Assembly (NCBI GenBank): GCA_029532415.1
Contig: JAQOTA010000060.1
Location: forward strand, 1,612,001-1,676,000
Direction of reading: 5' to 3'
Origin: Marasmius tenuissimus
Taxonomy: Eukaryota > Basidiomycota > Agaricomycetes > Agaricales > Marasmiaceae
Length of the DNA: 64,000 nt
In this document: in pieces, positions 49,316 through 60,353 of the stretch
Position numbering within the stretch: the first letter of the stretch is position 1
How the letters are laid out: each line of letters begins with the position of its first letter
Translations under genes and position numbers: made by a program
The notes under the pieces: generated by a model
Database searches by the model: none
What the model saw: only the letters and a program-made list of their open reading frames with translations
Told to the model about the DNA's origin: nothing

Positions 49316-52300
49316 TCAATCCCAGCGTATCCTTTTGGCATACGTCCGGATATTGGAGGTGTAGGCCTCCTCTATCTCGGAGGCTGCACCCGTCGCCACT
49401 TTCACGATAATCTGGTTGAGAGCCGTCGAGCCTAGGATATCAACATGCTCTGACGTGTTCGCGCCGCCTCGAGGCAAGGACGCAATAGGTCGATGGGGAA
49501 GCTAAGAAAGCGAGATTGATGAATGATGAGTATTTTCTTGAATGCCACGGAACCTGTAATCGCATACCTCGACAGTCGTGATATTGATACCTGCCGGGTT
49601 CCATCTTGGTCGTTTCCACCCTTCTACACACATCGCCCCAAGACTGAGGAGACTCACAGTCCCGTCACCCTCCCCCATTCTGACACCATTTCGAACCTAA
49701 GCGACTTTCGGTAAGATAAAGGTATGCCCAAATCGCGGGGACGAGTTACCTTCGGAATAGCAGTATCATTCGTATATTCTGCATCAATCCAGCTCTTCCT
49801 CAACAACGGGAGGTCCAACGGTGATCGCTGGGTAGTACAGCTGTCGTCGTCGGGATCCGTGCACTCTGCGTCGGGGCTATCGGATATTTGTTCGTCCCGT
49901 TCATATTCTCCCCTTGCGTACCAATACGAGCGCTGGGAAGCAAAAGGGTATGTGAGTTTGCATTTCAGGCGTACAGCAATCATGGATACCTCGGTCTCCT
50001 TCCCATGGCCGTAGACACAAAAAATCTTCATTGACGGTGCCCTTGGTAGGCTGAATGATTCGGACATCAGTCTGGGGCTATCCGAATATGAGCATGTACG
50101 CTTACCGAACCTCCAGCGGGTTCGTCCATTTCGTGTGGTCCAGATCGTTTCGGTCCAGGGCCTCTTCGTTCCTCTCAATCCCAAATGAATAGTTTGTCGC
50201 CATCATTTTCTGGATAACAACAAAGTGATGTTGTACCAAGACCTATTTCGGGTATGTCGCATTTGTTTAGACTTACCTGAAAAGTTGACGGCGTATGTGC
50301 CAATATCCATACGCCGCTTTCCTCCGCCGACATGTTGCGGGTATTTTCGACAAGGTTCTGTGACGAGATATCTTGAGCCTGACGGAACCCAATCATTTGA
50401 CCGTGGGTATGGCTTGCGTCAGGATCATCGTCTGGCGCAAAGGTTTCGTCTCCCCAAACATCGTTTCCGCCCTATTCCATGATGAATGATCTCGGAAGTA
50501 GGACAAAAGGAGATGACTTTCTAACCTTCACCCACATACTCGCACTCCCTGCCCAGCTCAAAAACAATTTCCGACGCTCCGCACGAGAGAAAAAGCTCTC
50601 AAGAACTAGAAAGGAATCAGCAAAGCTTCCGCACAACTGTCAGATGGAGTATTGACCGTAAGATCCAGCGGGATTCATTTGAACCGTATCTTTCATCTCA
50701 CCCGACAGGAACGCCGCCATAGCTTTGGTCTAGTAGCTGACGATGAGCACCAATAACCCACCCTCCCGTTATGTTCTCACTTACAACACCCTGAATAAAC
50801 ACATTAGAGCTAGAGAAAGCGAAAGCGAAGAGGACTTAGACGACACGTACTAAGTGGGTACCTGCTATGGAGATGTAAGCCTCGATGTGATTCTAAAACA
50901 GCCAAAGAGTTAGGATGAAGGGATGAATATCCTTTGAACCCTTACTTCGACCCAATCGGGACCGCCGCCGCCATGTTGAGGGGATTCTACCCATTTGAAA
51001 CTAGAGGTGCAGGGTCTTAGAAATTGCGGGAGCGCGTAAAAAAATTGACTCACAAGTACTAGCGCATACCAAGACGATAGATGAGCTCCTCTCTGGAGAT
51101 GATCGAACACACAGCGTACCAACAAAACCTATCGAAGGCCTGTAAGTTTAGGCTGAAGGAAATTGACACTAAAAAACTGTACAGATGCCCCCATAGAGTG
51201 TGCAGCGACCACAGTCTTGCGTTTCTGACGCCGCCTGATATGGATCGTTGTCATTATATGCCATCGCATTCAAGGAACGCCAAACTCACTTGAACCCTTC
51301 AATAGTTGCTTTCAACTTTGAGAAATAACCGTCCCGCTCTTCCAAGTTGTAGTATGAAAGCCTCCAATCATATGGTGCTAGGTGGAGGTTATTTGTGTCG
51401 TAATTCACCGCTGCCAAATTTTCAACAATTTTAGACCTGGCCACCGGGAAGCAGTGAGTATAGCTTTAGCTTTTGCGGAAAGAAGAGATATATCGGTACC
51501 AGATCCAATAGCCTTGTATGAAACTGCTGGCGGCATTGATACCTTCCGCGGCACGGACCTTGGCACCTTCTGGGTCAAGCCCAGTGTAGGGGTCAAGCAT
51601 CATCGCTTGCATCCACTTCTCGCGATTGAAGGTGACTTGGGAGAGCATACTCAGACCACCCCACATTCTCTCTCTGAAGAATGGACGATGTTCCGGTGTC
51701 GTTGACCATGATTCCAAGCCCTGCAAATATTAATTAGACGCGCATTTCACAGGTGTTATCGAGCATAGAGGGACGCACAGTCGAGATCACGCCCGGAATT
51801 AGAACCACCGGGTATTCAGCAGATAATCCCCGTGCTGCCGCCTGCTCTCCGACCTGAAATTCGCGTCCATCGTGATTGAATTTCCAAACTTCGGGTATGT
51901 TGCTCCTCAGTCTGTTCCATTCGTACTCGAGCCTCGACAAGTCAAAACCAGGTATTTCAGGGATCGGAAAGTCCAGCTCTTGCATGACCAGCGTCAAATG
52001 GGCATGCATGTCGTGAATGTCGGCAGGCGCGACAACTGCAAAAGCAAGAAGCACCCCAACTATAACACGGCGTCTCAGTGATGTGTATCTGGCGCATTTA
52101 TCGACATGGTTGCGTACGTATCATTCCCAGGGGAAACAAGAATCTTCGGGTAGCGAAGAAGCGACGCTGTTATTTTGTTGTAAGCATGTGTTTTAACAGT
52201 CTAAGGTAGTTGCGCACCTGTGTCTTCGACTTGAGCTCCCTCACTTCTTCCTCGAGGTTGCTCTTTGCTTTCTTGATATCCTCCTTGTCCCTCTCGACGC

Positions 52301-52339
52301 TGTCGTCCCGTTCCTGACGTGAAGATTCGGCGAGTTCAT
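49316..52339 (-). CDS. LRO1: Phospholipid:diacylglycerol acyltransferase
   Basis: Makes triacylglycerol by moving an acyl chain from phospholipid to diacylglycerol at the ER. The N-terminal exon, read from the ATG at 52337-52339, is short and basic (NGTTASRGTRRISRKQRA). It splices in phase to YTSLRRRVIVGVLLAFAVV, a membrane anchor. Lumenal parts read YPVVLIPGVISTV, FFRERMWGGLSMLSQVTF, AMMLDPYTGLDPEGAKVR and LAPYDWRLSYYNLEERDG. The lipase-like Ser is in TVVAAHSMGAS, followed by FKWVESPQHGG, FLSGEMKDTVQMNPAG, GEGDGTVSLLSLGAMC (Asp) and NTSEHVDILGSTAL (His). It ends YAKRIRWD. About 12-14 introns. The start is chosen because it gives a basic N-terminus plus TM helix, as in yeast Lro1, and a phase-correct intron. 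It is divergent from PXR1. Confidence 0.92.
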
Positions 52340-52639
52340 GTAAATTTGGATCATCCGATGCGGCCCATGTTTTGGCACGATGGACGACAACCATCACGAC
52401 CAGGGAGGGTGGTTGAGTGTGAACGAAAAACAATTAGGAGACCACCGATGCGTAATGTAGAAACGTATGCGTATGTGTGGCCTGTTGCCGTGTCGTCGGC
52501 GTCGACGTCGTGGATGAAGACAAAGATGCGTATTGGCGCCCACAGACTCATCCGGGCGTCAAACAGCCAAACTAAATTCAGGGTGTGCAAAAATTTTGGT
52601 TTCATCGTTCCTTTCCTTCCGCCATCACACCTCTTGGCA
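52340..52639. promoter_or_regulatory. Divergent promoter region LRO1 / PXR1
   Basis: A 300-bp gap between two divergently transcribed genes. No clear TATA box was found on either side; C/T-rich tracts precede the PXR1 ATG (around 52600-52630). Confidence 0.4.
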
Positions 52640-54052
52640 ATGGGCCTCTCTGGACGCAAAGTCAAGCAACGAATTGGTGCAGATCCAAGAAACCTTACTT
52701 GGGCTGACGGTGCATTTCCTTTTTTCTGACTTTGGGTTCATGCAACTTACATTGGTTGACTTTAGATGCATCGAAGTTTGGTGCTACGTATCTGGCCAAG
52801 TTCGGGTGGACGTCGTCTCAAGGCCTTGGTGCTGAGGGGGAAGGGAGGACATCACATATTAAAGTCAGTCAGAAACTCGACATGCTTGGGATCGGGGCGG
52901 CACAATCGAAGGATCCAAATGGCATCGCTTGGAAACAGAACAAGGATTTCGAGAGCTTGTTGAAGAGATTGAACGCCGATAATGAGACCAGCCAGACTCC
53001 TAACTCAGAGAACGAGTCAGAGTCAGAGAAGGAAGCAGAGCAGAAAGAGGAAAAGAAAGAAAAGAAAAAGAGAAAACGCGAAGAAGAGGGGGATAAAGAG
53101 AGAAAGAAGAAACGGAAAAAATTAGAGGCAGGGGAAGACGCCAAAGGCGAAGCACCATCACCGGCCGCGACAGCAAAGGAATCTTCGGCTCCTGTAGTTC
53201 CTCGCCATCGAGCGTAAGTCCCTTGTCAGTCTTACCCCACAACCTGCTTAAGTCGTCTCTCTTCAAACCATCAGTCATCGCGCACGACATATCGCCGCGA
53301 AGAGCTTTGCTTCGAAGTCCGCTCTTGCTATTTCAGAGATTCTTGGAATAGCTTCTACCCCTTCATCCTCGCAGATCACAACGGTCGCTACTCCCACCGG
53401 GACCCTCACACCTATAGACTCAGAGGCACCACTAGAAAAGCTCACGACATCCACGAAGAGTGTTTCTGACTACTTTAAAGAACGATTACTTGCAAAATCA
53501 TCGGGCAGGTCGACACCTGCCCAGGCTGTCCTAACATCAGACGCCAATGAACCGCGCGGCGGCCTTGGATCTTCGCGCATCAACAATGTCGATAGCGAGG
53601 ATGATCAGGACGAATCACCTAGAGGAGGGTTGGGAGCTAGTAGAGCGCTGGCCACCAACTCAGGTCTTGCAACATCTCAGATCACCACCTCAAAATTCGC
53701 GTCCATGTTTGCTTCTTTCAGGCCCGCGACCACTTCCACAACTCAGGATCCCGAACCAGCCGTTTCAAACATCCAGGTTAAAGAAGACGTAGAGGTAGTG
53801 GAGACGAAGAAACGAAAAGAGGAGAAGAAGAAAGCAAAGCGACGGAAGGAGGATCTCGAACTTGAGAGTCAAGACACAACAGACGAAGATGAGCGTGCGG
53901 AGAAGAAGAGACGAAAGGAGGAACGTCGGAAAGCAAAGGAGGCTAAAGCAGCAACCGTTGCTGTAGTAGACGAGGACAGAGAGAAGGAGGAGAAAAAAAG
54001 AAAGAAGAAAGAGAAGAAGGAGAAACGGAAGGAGGCTGAACCTGAATCTTGA
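52640..54052 (+). CDS. PXR1: G-patch protein PXR1/PINX1 (rRNA/snoRNA processing, telomerase regulator)
   Basis: Starts MGLSGRKVKQRIGADPRN and, after an intron in an Asp codon, reads ASKFGATYLAKFGWTSSQ and LGAEGEGRTSHIKVSQKL, the G-patch that activates DEAH helicases such as Prp43. NGIAWKQNKDFESLLKRL follows, as in the family. The C-terminal half is disordered and strongly charged, with long Lys/Glu/Arg repeats (KKRKREEEGDKERKKKRK; EKEEKKRKKKEKKEKRKE), typical of nucleolar PXR1 proteins. Three exons. A conserved central block (SVSDYFKERLLAKSSGRS, GLGASRAL) matches the family's second short motif. About 430 residues, longer than yeast Pxr1 because of the charged tail. The A/G-rich DNA at 53030-53150 and 53800-54050 reflects this coding bias. 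Confidence 0.93.
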
Positions 54053-54345
54053 AAAGCTCGTCCCAGAGTGGGCGTCTGAGTAGGGTTAGGACTGTATCTA
54101 CTAGGGTTAGGTCCAGGATCATGACATGTGTTTCCGTTTTGCCTGCCGCTACGCGACTGTTTATTTTCTCCACTGTCGTCACTCAGTGGGCTTTCGCTGC
54201 AAAGCGTTTTCTCCTTTCTCCTCCCACAATCAATTTCGTTCTCGTAATCCAGGTCAGTGTCATCTATTATCTAGCCTTCAACTCACGCCAACGCCCAAAA
54301 CCCCCAGAATTCCACGGCACTAAATCATATCGCACGAATATTACC

Positions 54346-55944
54346 ATGGTCTGGGTACCACTCATTGGGCGGCTCTCAGCAAGAGAGTATCTCGCCCTTG
54401 TCTTCGGATTCCTGTTCATCGCATTGGAAGGCCTGATTCGCATCGTCATCCTTTTCCTCCCCAAACCCATAATCAACTGGTTCTACAATCGTACTCGGTC
54501 CCTGTACGATATGTACGGGCCAAAACGCAGAGCAAGGCCCAAGGAGAAGAAGATTGCCGATAAGATTCTTCGTGCAAGGGACTTTGGAGAGCTCTGCTCG
54601 CTCTACGGATATACGCCGGAAGAGCATGTAGTGCTGACGAAGGACGGGTACTTATTGGGGCTTCATCGCTTGCCAGCTAAGAAGGGTGAAGAGAATTGTC
54701 ACCCCGGAACAAGTACTGGGAAACCTGTTGTGTATCTTCACCACGGACTTTTGATGAATAGCGAGGTTTGGGTTTGTCTCACCGACGAGGAGAGGTCTCT
54801 TCCCTTCGTTCTCGTCGAGCAGGGATTCGATGTGTGGTTGGGCAACAACAGGTCTTTCTTCTATCATCTATGTTTCGTTCCCAATCTCATACCTTTATAG
54901 GGGCAACAAATATTCGAAGAAGAGTATCTATCATGGCCCGAATACACCAGAGTTCTGGGATTTCAGGTATGTCGCATCTGCTCCTCCTCGCCTTATACAA
55001 AAGGAACTCATAGGTCCTACAGCATCGATGACTTTGCCTGGCATGACATTCCCGATTCTATTCAATACATCCTCGATATCACAAAAGCACCGAAAGTCAG
55101 TTACGTGGGATTCAGTCAAGGAACTGCTCAAGCGTTCGCAGCATTGAGTATACACCCTCAACTCAACGAGAAGGTCAATGTCTTCATTGCCCTCGCCCCC
55201 GCTCTCAGCCCCGCAGGACTCGCTGCTTCTATTGTAGATGGCTTGATGAAATCTTCGTAAGCCCGTTCAAGCAAATGCCATTGGCTCACTCACTAACCCA
55301 TCGCCGTCTTCAGCCCCACCCTTATGTTCCTCTTCTTCGGACGGAAATCCATCCTATCTTCAGCTACTATGTGGCAATCCATTCTCTACCCTCCTCTCTT
55401 TGCCAAAGTTATCGACTCTTCCCTCACCTGGATGTTCAACTGGCAGGGCAAGAATATTGCCGGGACACAAAAGATCGCTGCCTACGCACATCTCTATTCG
55501 TTTGCCTCGGTTAAATCAGTTGTGCACTGGTTCCAGATAATGCGAAATGGTGCATTCCTGATGTACGACGACGATGTCATGTCCCCGGTCATACGCACTT
55601 CTGTCAGCTCGTATCGGCCCGCAAGGTTCCCCACGAAGAACATTGTCACTCCCATTGTCCTCCTCTATGGCGACAGCGATAGTCTAGTGGACATTGACGC
55701 GATGCTAAAGCAACTTCCGAAACACACAGAACCTCGTAGGCTGCACGGGTACGAGCATTTAGATATTCTGTGGGGCAAGGATGTGGACAGAGACGTCATC
55801 CCGGAAGTTATCGACGCGCTCAAACGCTACACCGGGGACCGGGAGAAGCTATCGCTACTAGCGAATGGAATCAAACGGCGCCTAGAGGATGACCAGGGCG
55901 AAACTACAGACATTGGGTCATCTAATACCCCTCTCATCGTGTAA
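54346..55944 (+). CDS. AB-hydrolase lipase / steryl ester hydrolase-like, membrane-anchored
   Basis: Acid-lipase family enzyme like yeast Yeh1/Tgl1, which cleave steryl esters or triacylglycerols. It starts MVWVPLIGRLSAREYLAL, has an N-terminal membrane segment (LVFGFLFIALEGLIRIVILF), then the lipase lead domain LCSLYGYTPEEHVVLTKD and YLLGLHRLPAKKG. VVYLHHGLLMNSEVW contains the oxyanion HG, FDVWLGNNRGNKYSKKSI and FAWHDIPDSIQYILDITK follow, and the nucleophile is in VGFSQGTAQAFAAL. Asp lies in LLYGDSDSLVDIDAML and His in GYEHLDILWGKDV. It ends SSNTPLIV. Four exons. A hydrophobic frame also exists upstream (54126-54240), but the ATG at 54346 gives the family-like start. Confidence 0.9.
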
Positions 55945-56257
55945 TGCTCACGTCGAGTGTGTTGTACCATCACATTCTTTTCTTTTTTTTGTTCTTTTTC
56001 ATTCACATCACGCTTCAATGTACATAATATACATATCTATCTATCTCCCTATCCTCAGATCAGTCTGTACTACAGTAGTAGCTTACTAGTACTTACCAAT
56101 CATAAGTTTGTCGATTCGAAGGTTCGGAATTAACTTGACGTAAGTCCGACCCGTTATTCCTCCGAAGAACCCGAAGAGGACTTGTACAAGAACGCCAATG
56201 AGGCTCAATGAATTTATCTGTCCTTTCCTCCAAATCCCTATCTTCTGGACGAACTTG
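55945..56257. other. Intergenic region
   Basis: 3' flank of the lipase with a T-rich tract (about 55976-56000), followed by the 5' flank of the shikimate-dehydrogenase-like gene. An in-frame upstream ATG of the latter is at 56198. Nothing else was recognised. Confidence 0.5.
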
Positions 56258-57466
56258 ATGTGCAAATCTACGACTCCGAATACTCTCTTCAGACTCTATG
56301 GCTTTCCTATACTTCATTCTGCCTCACCAGCGTTTCACAACCTGATATTCGACTTACAAGATCAGGGAAAGCACTACAGTACGTTCTCAACGAGTAAAGT
56401 CATCCCGGAGATGCTTCAAGAGCTACGAAGCGATCAATTTGGTGGTTCTAGGTATGATAAACCGATGCTTGGTAAGTGAGGAACAACCGAAGAGACTGAA
56501 CGCAGTGAACTTTCAGCGTTACCATGCCTCTCAAGGGCGCTATTATACCCTACCTTGATGGTATAGAACCGGAATCAAAGGCTACTGGGACTGTAAACAC
56601 GATTGTCAAAGTCCCCTCGCCGGACGGAACTAAACTCGTCGGTACCAATACGGACATTCTGGGTGTTAAGAATGCACTTTTGCGTTCTCTTCGTCTTCAG
56701 CATCCCGGGAGGGATATATCTCCGCAAGACACATATCCCACTGGTGTAGGTGCAGCCATCGTTTATGGAGGGGGCGCGACTACCCGGAGTGCTATCTACG
56801 CACTGACGAGCGTGGGTCTACACCCAATATACCTCGTGAATAGGGATCCGGGAGAGGTCAAGCAAGGTGCAGTCTCGCCTAAACCTTCTGGCAATAATTA
56901 TTCATACTCATCCATATCTCAGTTCAGGACGTGTTTCCCGAGCTGGTCGCAAAGAGTTCCCTCGTTCATCTGAGGAGTCCTGAAGAGGTTGAGGAGCGCC
57001 TCGTTCAATCGGATGCTCCGCCCGTTCTGATGGTGGTGGGGGCCATTCCCGCGATAAGACCTGTGACCAAGGAAGAGAGAATGGTATACACGGTTGCATC
57101 TCATATCTTTACCATGCCGTACGAGCTATCGAGCTCATATGACTCGAATGAGCCCGGCGCCCTGCCTTTACCAACCAGCAGACTATTCCTCGAGATGGCT
57201 TACAAGCCTCGCGCCACTCCCATGGTAATCTTCATTCTTGAAATTACGAGAAGGCCAATTCTAATGATGTTGCGCAGGTGAAAGTGGCGGCGGCCCACGG
57301 ATGGGATGTTGTTGAAGGTATACAAGCCATGATCGAACAAGGTTTTGCACAACAGCGGATGTGGGCAACTGGTAATGCTAGTGCAGTCGTCGGTAGTGAC
57401 CCTTCGATACTAGGGGATCGTATTGAGCAAAAAGCGAGGGACATGGTCCTTGGTATGGCTGAGTAG
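56258..57466 (+). CDS. Stand-alone shikimate/quinate dehydrogenase-like protein
   Basis: N-terminal substrate domain: LFRLYGFPILHSASPAFH (the H-S-x-S-P substrate loop) and, across an intron, GGS|SVTMPLKGAIIPYLDG with the catalytic Lys in MPLK. KATGTVNTIVKV and GTNTDILGVKNALLR (Asn and Asp of the active site) follow. The NAD(P)-binding domain has AAIVYGGGATTRSAIYAL and HPIYLVNRDPGE. The C-terminus reads GWDVVEGIQAMIEQGFAQ, as in the family. Four exons. Fungi make shikimate through the pentafunctional AROM protein, so a separate homologue often serves quinate or shikimate catabolism or has an unknown role. The start is taken at 56258 (MCKSTTPNTLF); 56198 is in frame. Confidence 0.85.
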
Positions 57467-57740
57467 GTCTTGATTTTCCAACGTCTTCAGGAGCAATTTG
57501 ATTGATAGTTTCTTCTGAAAGCATCATCGTCGACGGACTTGAGGTCGACCGAGCAGCATCTGCATCGGCAGTTCCTCTACGGTCGCGCCTGTGAAATCAG
57601 TCAGTTAATTGATCTAAGTACTGTGTGTAGTCTAAGTATGTAGTAAAGAATTGTTCATAGTGACATGTACATCTGGGCGGGTTGGGCGAGTTTCCGGCTA
57701 ATACGGCTTATCGACTTGAACTGCAACCACCATCATAAAC

Positions 57741-59241
57741 ATGCTAATGGACCCTCACTCTTCTCGGTCTAGCTTTCGACACTTGGTTTCTAGAGTGGCG
57801 CCATATTTCATCTTATGCATGTTCTCCTACATCATGCTCCGTTTCTACACGGCACGATCGCAAGTGAACAAGATGGACAGAGTCGTGGAAAGCCTCTCTC
57901 CAATGATCATCCTCAAAGCTGTTCATAACGCTCTCGATGAAGAGATTTTATACCATTATCCTATGAATAACTCCTTCACGGCGGCGGCTCAATGGGATCA
58001 CGATGCTTTGCAACCTACTGGCAATTGGGCGATCAACAACGATCATGACTTACAGTGTTTACTCGACACGCGGCCATAATCGGCCTCCTTCTAGTGGTGC
58101 ACAGTCGAACAGCCCTTGCACATTACACACACCCTTGAACACGATCACCTCTGCGTCTGAACTCTGCACGCTTCTGGCGGGCAAGAGGGTTCTGCTCGTC
58201 GGTCCAGAAACGACCTTTCATCTTCACATGAACTGGCTGCGCGATCATGAGCTTTACGAGAATCGCTCCCATCGGTGTTCGGGACCAGAATATTGCAATT
58301 CACACCAGATATGCCTACCGCCTGTTACCGCCGAAGAGACCAAAGGTGGCGCAAAAAAAACCGCTAGCACTCGAGAGTTGGAGGAAACTCGATCAGCAAG
58401 TCTTCGATACGTTCTGTCTAACACGCTCTATGCCAAAGGGCCCTCGGACGACGTCAAGTACACCAGTCCTTTGGCACAGGTCGACACTTTCTCCGGCGTG
58501 CGGTTGAGAGATTCGTACTGGTTGGGACAGGCGAAGAAGAGCGATGTCTTGATATTGAATCGGGGACCCCTCCCGGCGCCTTCCCAAACATATGATGGAA
58601 CGTCCACCGGGAACTGGACGTTTCTCGAAGATGCATTGTACAGTCTTAACTACATGGAGAAGAAGACACAATATGGATCGATAGTGGACGTGCTGCCGAA
58701 TGACAGAGACAACATGGAACATAGGCTTGTGGTTGCAGCACTATATGTGACTTTCAATACGTTCCTGCCATCCACACTGGAGACGGTTCGAACCCTAAGG
58801 AGCGACCGCGCTACCAGGGACAAGGTTTTGGTATGGCATGGCAGTTGGTTCATTCCACCTTCATGCTTGTCTCCCCTCGGCACAGAAATCAATCGTCCGG
58901 AAGACGCGCTGTTCGAAACTTTGGGAAGTAGAGATCATTGGCTTCTCTATCACAACGCGCAAGGTGATGCACATTTTCATGAATTGGCAATCTCCCACAA
59001 TCATACTGATCTTCCGTGCCCAGTCTATATGCAAAACTACCTGCTTCGCTCGCTGCTCCCGCAATACGACGTCTCCTTCATACCACAAGCAGGCCCGTCA
59101 TATCACATAGACCGCCGAGAGACTGTCGACAACGCGATCGACCGAAGGGAATGCCTGCGTTACACCCATGGGAGTCCAATGGAAGAGGCCATGCGATTCA
59201 CACTCCTGACCGGAGTATCGAGAGTCGTTGAAGCTTTGTAG
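57741..59241 (+). CDS. Unknown type II membrane protein, possibly SGNH/PC-esterase-like
   Basis: A Ser/Arg-rich N-terminus is followed by one membrane helix (VAPYFILCMFSYIMLRFY), then a lumenal part. Two frames are joined by a 40-nt intron (58055-58094), giving exactly 486 codons plus stop, so the apparent frame change is not a frameshift. The domain opens LCTLLAGKRVLLVGPETT, which resembles the GKRVLFVGDS start of PMR5/PC-esterase proteins but with Pro-Glu in place of Asp-Ser. Further blocks are SHRCSGPEYCNSHQIC (Cys pairs), RLRDSYWLGQAKKSDVLI, NRGPLPAPSQTYDG, KVLVWHGSWFIPPSCL and NAQGDAHFHELAISHNHT. Golgi location is likely. Enzymatic activity is unproven, since the family's catalytic Ser is not obvious. 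Its stop lies 28 bp from the converging IMPACT-domain gene. Confidence 0.75.
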
Positions 59242-59269
59242 TTCGGGCTTCTCCATCATTAGACCGCGT

Positions 59270-59803
59270 CTATTTCCGCCTCCTCTTGTGCTTTGTGTCC
59301 TTTTGTGACTCTGGCCCCCCTGTGCCCTTCTCCTTCCTCTCCAGAAATCCACCCCTACTTAACGCCTCTTTCGCGACATGAACTATCTTTCTCCATCGAT
59401 CGGAACCAAGCGGAGTTCCTCCATACCATCGTGAAACGACAATCACCACATTCTCACACTGCGTGACGTCCAAGAGTCTCGAAAGCTGATTCCCTGCACC
59501 GCTCTCGCCACCATCATGTTGGCCGAGAATCAATTTCGACGATGTGGTCGCATTGGGCAAAGCTTCCGAGGTACGATATGCATACATGCAATGCGTGGCT
59601 CTTTTTAGTTCGGGCAGCGATGTCAGGTGGTCGAGGAACGCTTCGAGGTCTTCTTTACTTGGTAACGGTGAAGCATGTGCGACGAAGACTGATTTGCGGG
59701 CCTCAATACGGTCTGAAGAGGTGATTGGATGACGCCAGCTGGTATCTGTTTCTTTTCGTTTTGGCTTAGTCCCCGAATAGAAGGTAGTCCGTGTAAATTC
59801 CAT
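59270..59803 (-). CDS. IMPACT/YIH1-type (UPF0029) domain protein
   Basis: The UPF0029 domain reads DRIEARKSVFVAHASPLP, LKRATHCMYAYRTSEALP, GQHDGGESGAGNQLSRLL and NVVIVVSRWYGGTPLGSD, followed by WRKIVHVAKEALSRGG and a basic tail ending KDTKHKRRRK. In YIH1/IMPACT this domain accompanies an RWD domain that restrains the kinase GCN2; no RWD part is present here, so this is a short version. From the ATG at 59803 it is 177 residues without an intron. An upstream frame starting MSGGLLHTFSRYKLARPI (about 59919) resembles a mitochondrial leader and ends at a GTGAGC donor, but I found no acceptor that joins it in phase. Confidence 0.8.
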   Translation of the reverse strand: MEFTRTTFYSGTKPKRKETDTSWRHPITSSDRIEARKSVFVAHASPLPSKEDLEAFLDHLTSLPELKRATHCMYAYRTSEALPNATTSSKLILGQHDGGESGAGNQLSRLLDVTQCENVVIVVSRWYGGTPLGSDRWRKIVHVAKEALSRGGFLERKEKGTGGPESQKDTKHKRRRK

Positions 59804-60353
59804 TTGAGCAGCTCACCTTGTGTGCTTGAAGTGCTTTTAGAACGTCTGCCGAAGAAAGGAGGGGGTATGGGTCTGGCGAGTTTGTAACGGCTGAACGTAT
59901 GCAACAGTCCTCCCGACATCAAGGGTACGTGAAGTGACCCATATGCAACTGATATAGCGCCAATAAGATTCGGACCGTGTGCGACGTGTGCCACGAGAGA
60001 GAGGTGACGATGGGACAGACACGTTGGTAGGAAGCTGGAAAAGGATTGCTCAATAATGAAGGCCTGATGATCCGACAACACACCTTTTTCAATTGGCCCA
60101 CTAAGTACTTAGTACGGGTTGGCTCGAAAACGGCTCAAAAAGCTGAGAAACTGGACAGAAATACCAGAAAAGTCAAAGACAGTGATAGATTATGGACGGA
60201 ATTCATTTCGGAAGAGAGAGCTAGGGCAATCGGCCGTCTGCAAATTCCAATTTCCATACCAGAGTACAGTGTTATAATGGGACCCCCTCGTATTGTCCTC
60301 AAACTCTGCTCTTATCCCTCCGTTTTCCCCCTTGTCCCCCGACTAGATCCATC
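59804..60353. other. Divergent region, IMPACT gene / glucosamine-6-phosphate deaminase
   Basis: Holds a possible leader exon of the IMPACT gene (59825-59920) and the promoter of the deaminase, including TATAATGG at 60273-60280, about 75 bp before its ATG. Confidence 0.5.
60273..60280 (+). promoter_or_regulatory. TATA-like element of the deaminase gene
   Basis: TATAATGG about 75 bp upstream of the ATG at 60354. The spacing is suitable; no other support. Confidence 0.35.

Noticed and set aside
52170..52433. A highly charged coiled-coil-like minus-strand ORF upstream of LRO1
   Set aside because: The same DNA read one frame over gives a basic N-terminus for LRO1 that splices in phase to its membrane anchor, so the coiled-coil frame is a shadow.
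52990..54050. A/G-rich simple-sequence repeats as noncoding structure
   Set aside because: They encode the Lys/Glu/Arg-rich disordered tail of PXR1.
57741..58140. Frameshift or pseudogene in the type II membrane protein gene
   Set aside because: A 40-nt GT-AG intron at 58055-58094 joins the two frames and makes the total length an exact multiple of three.
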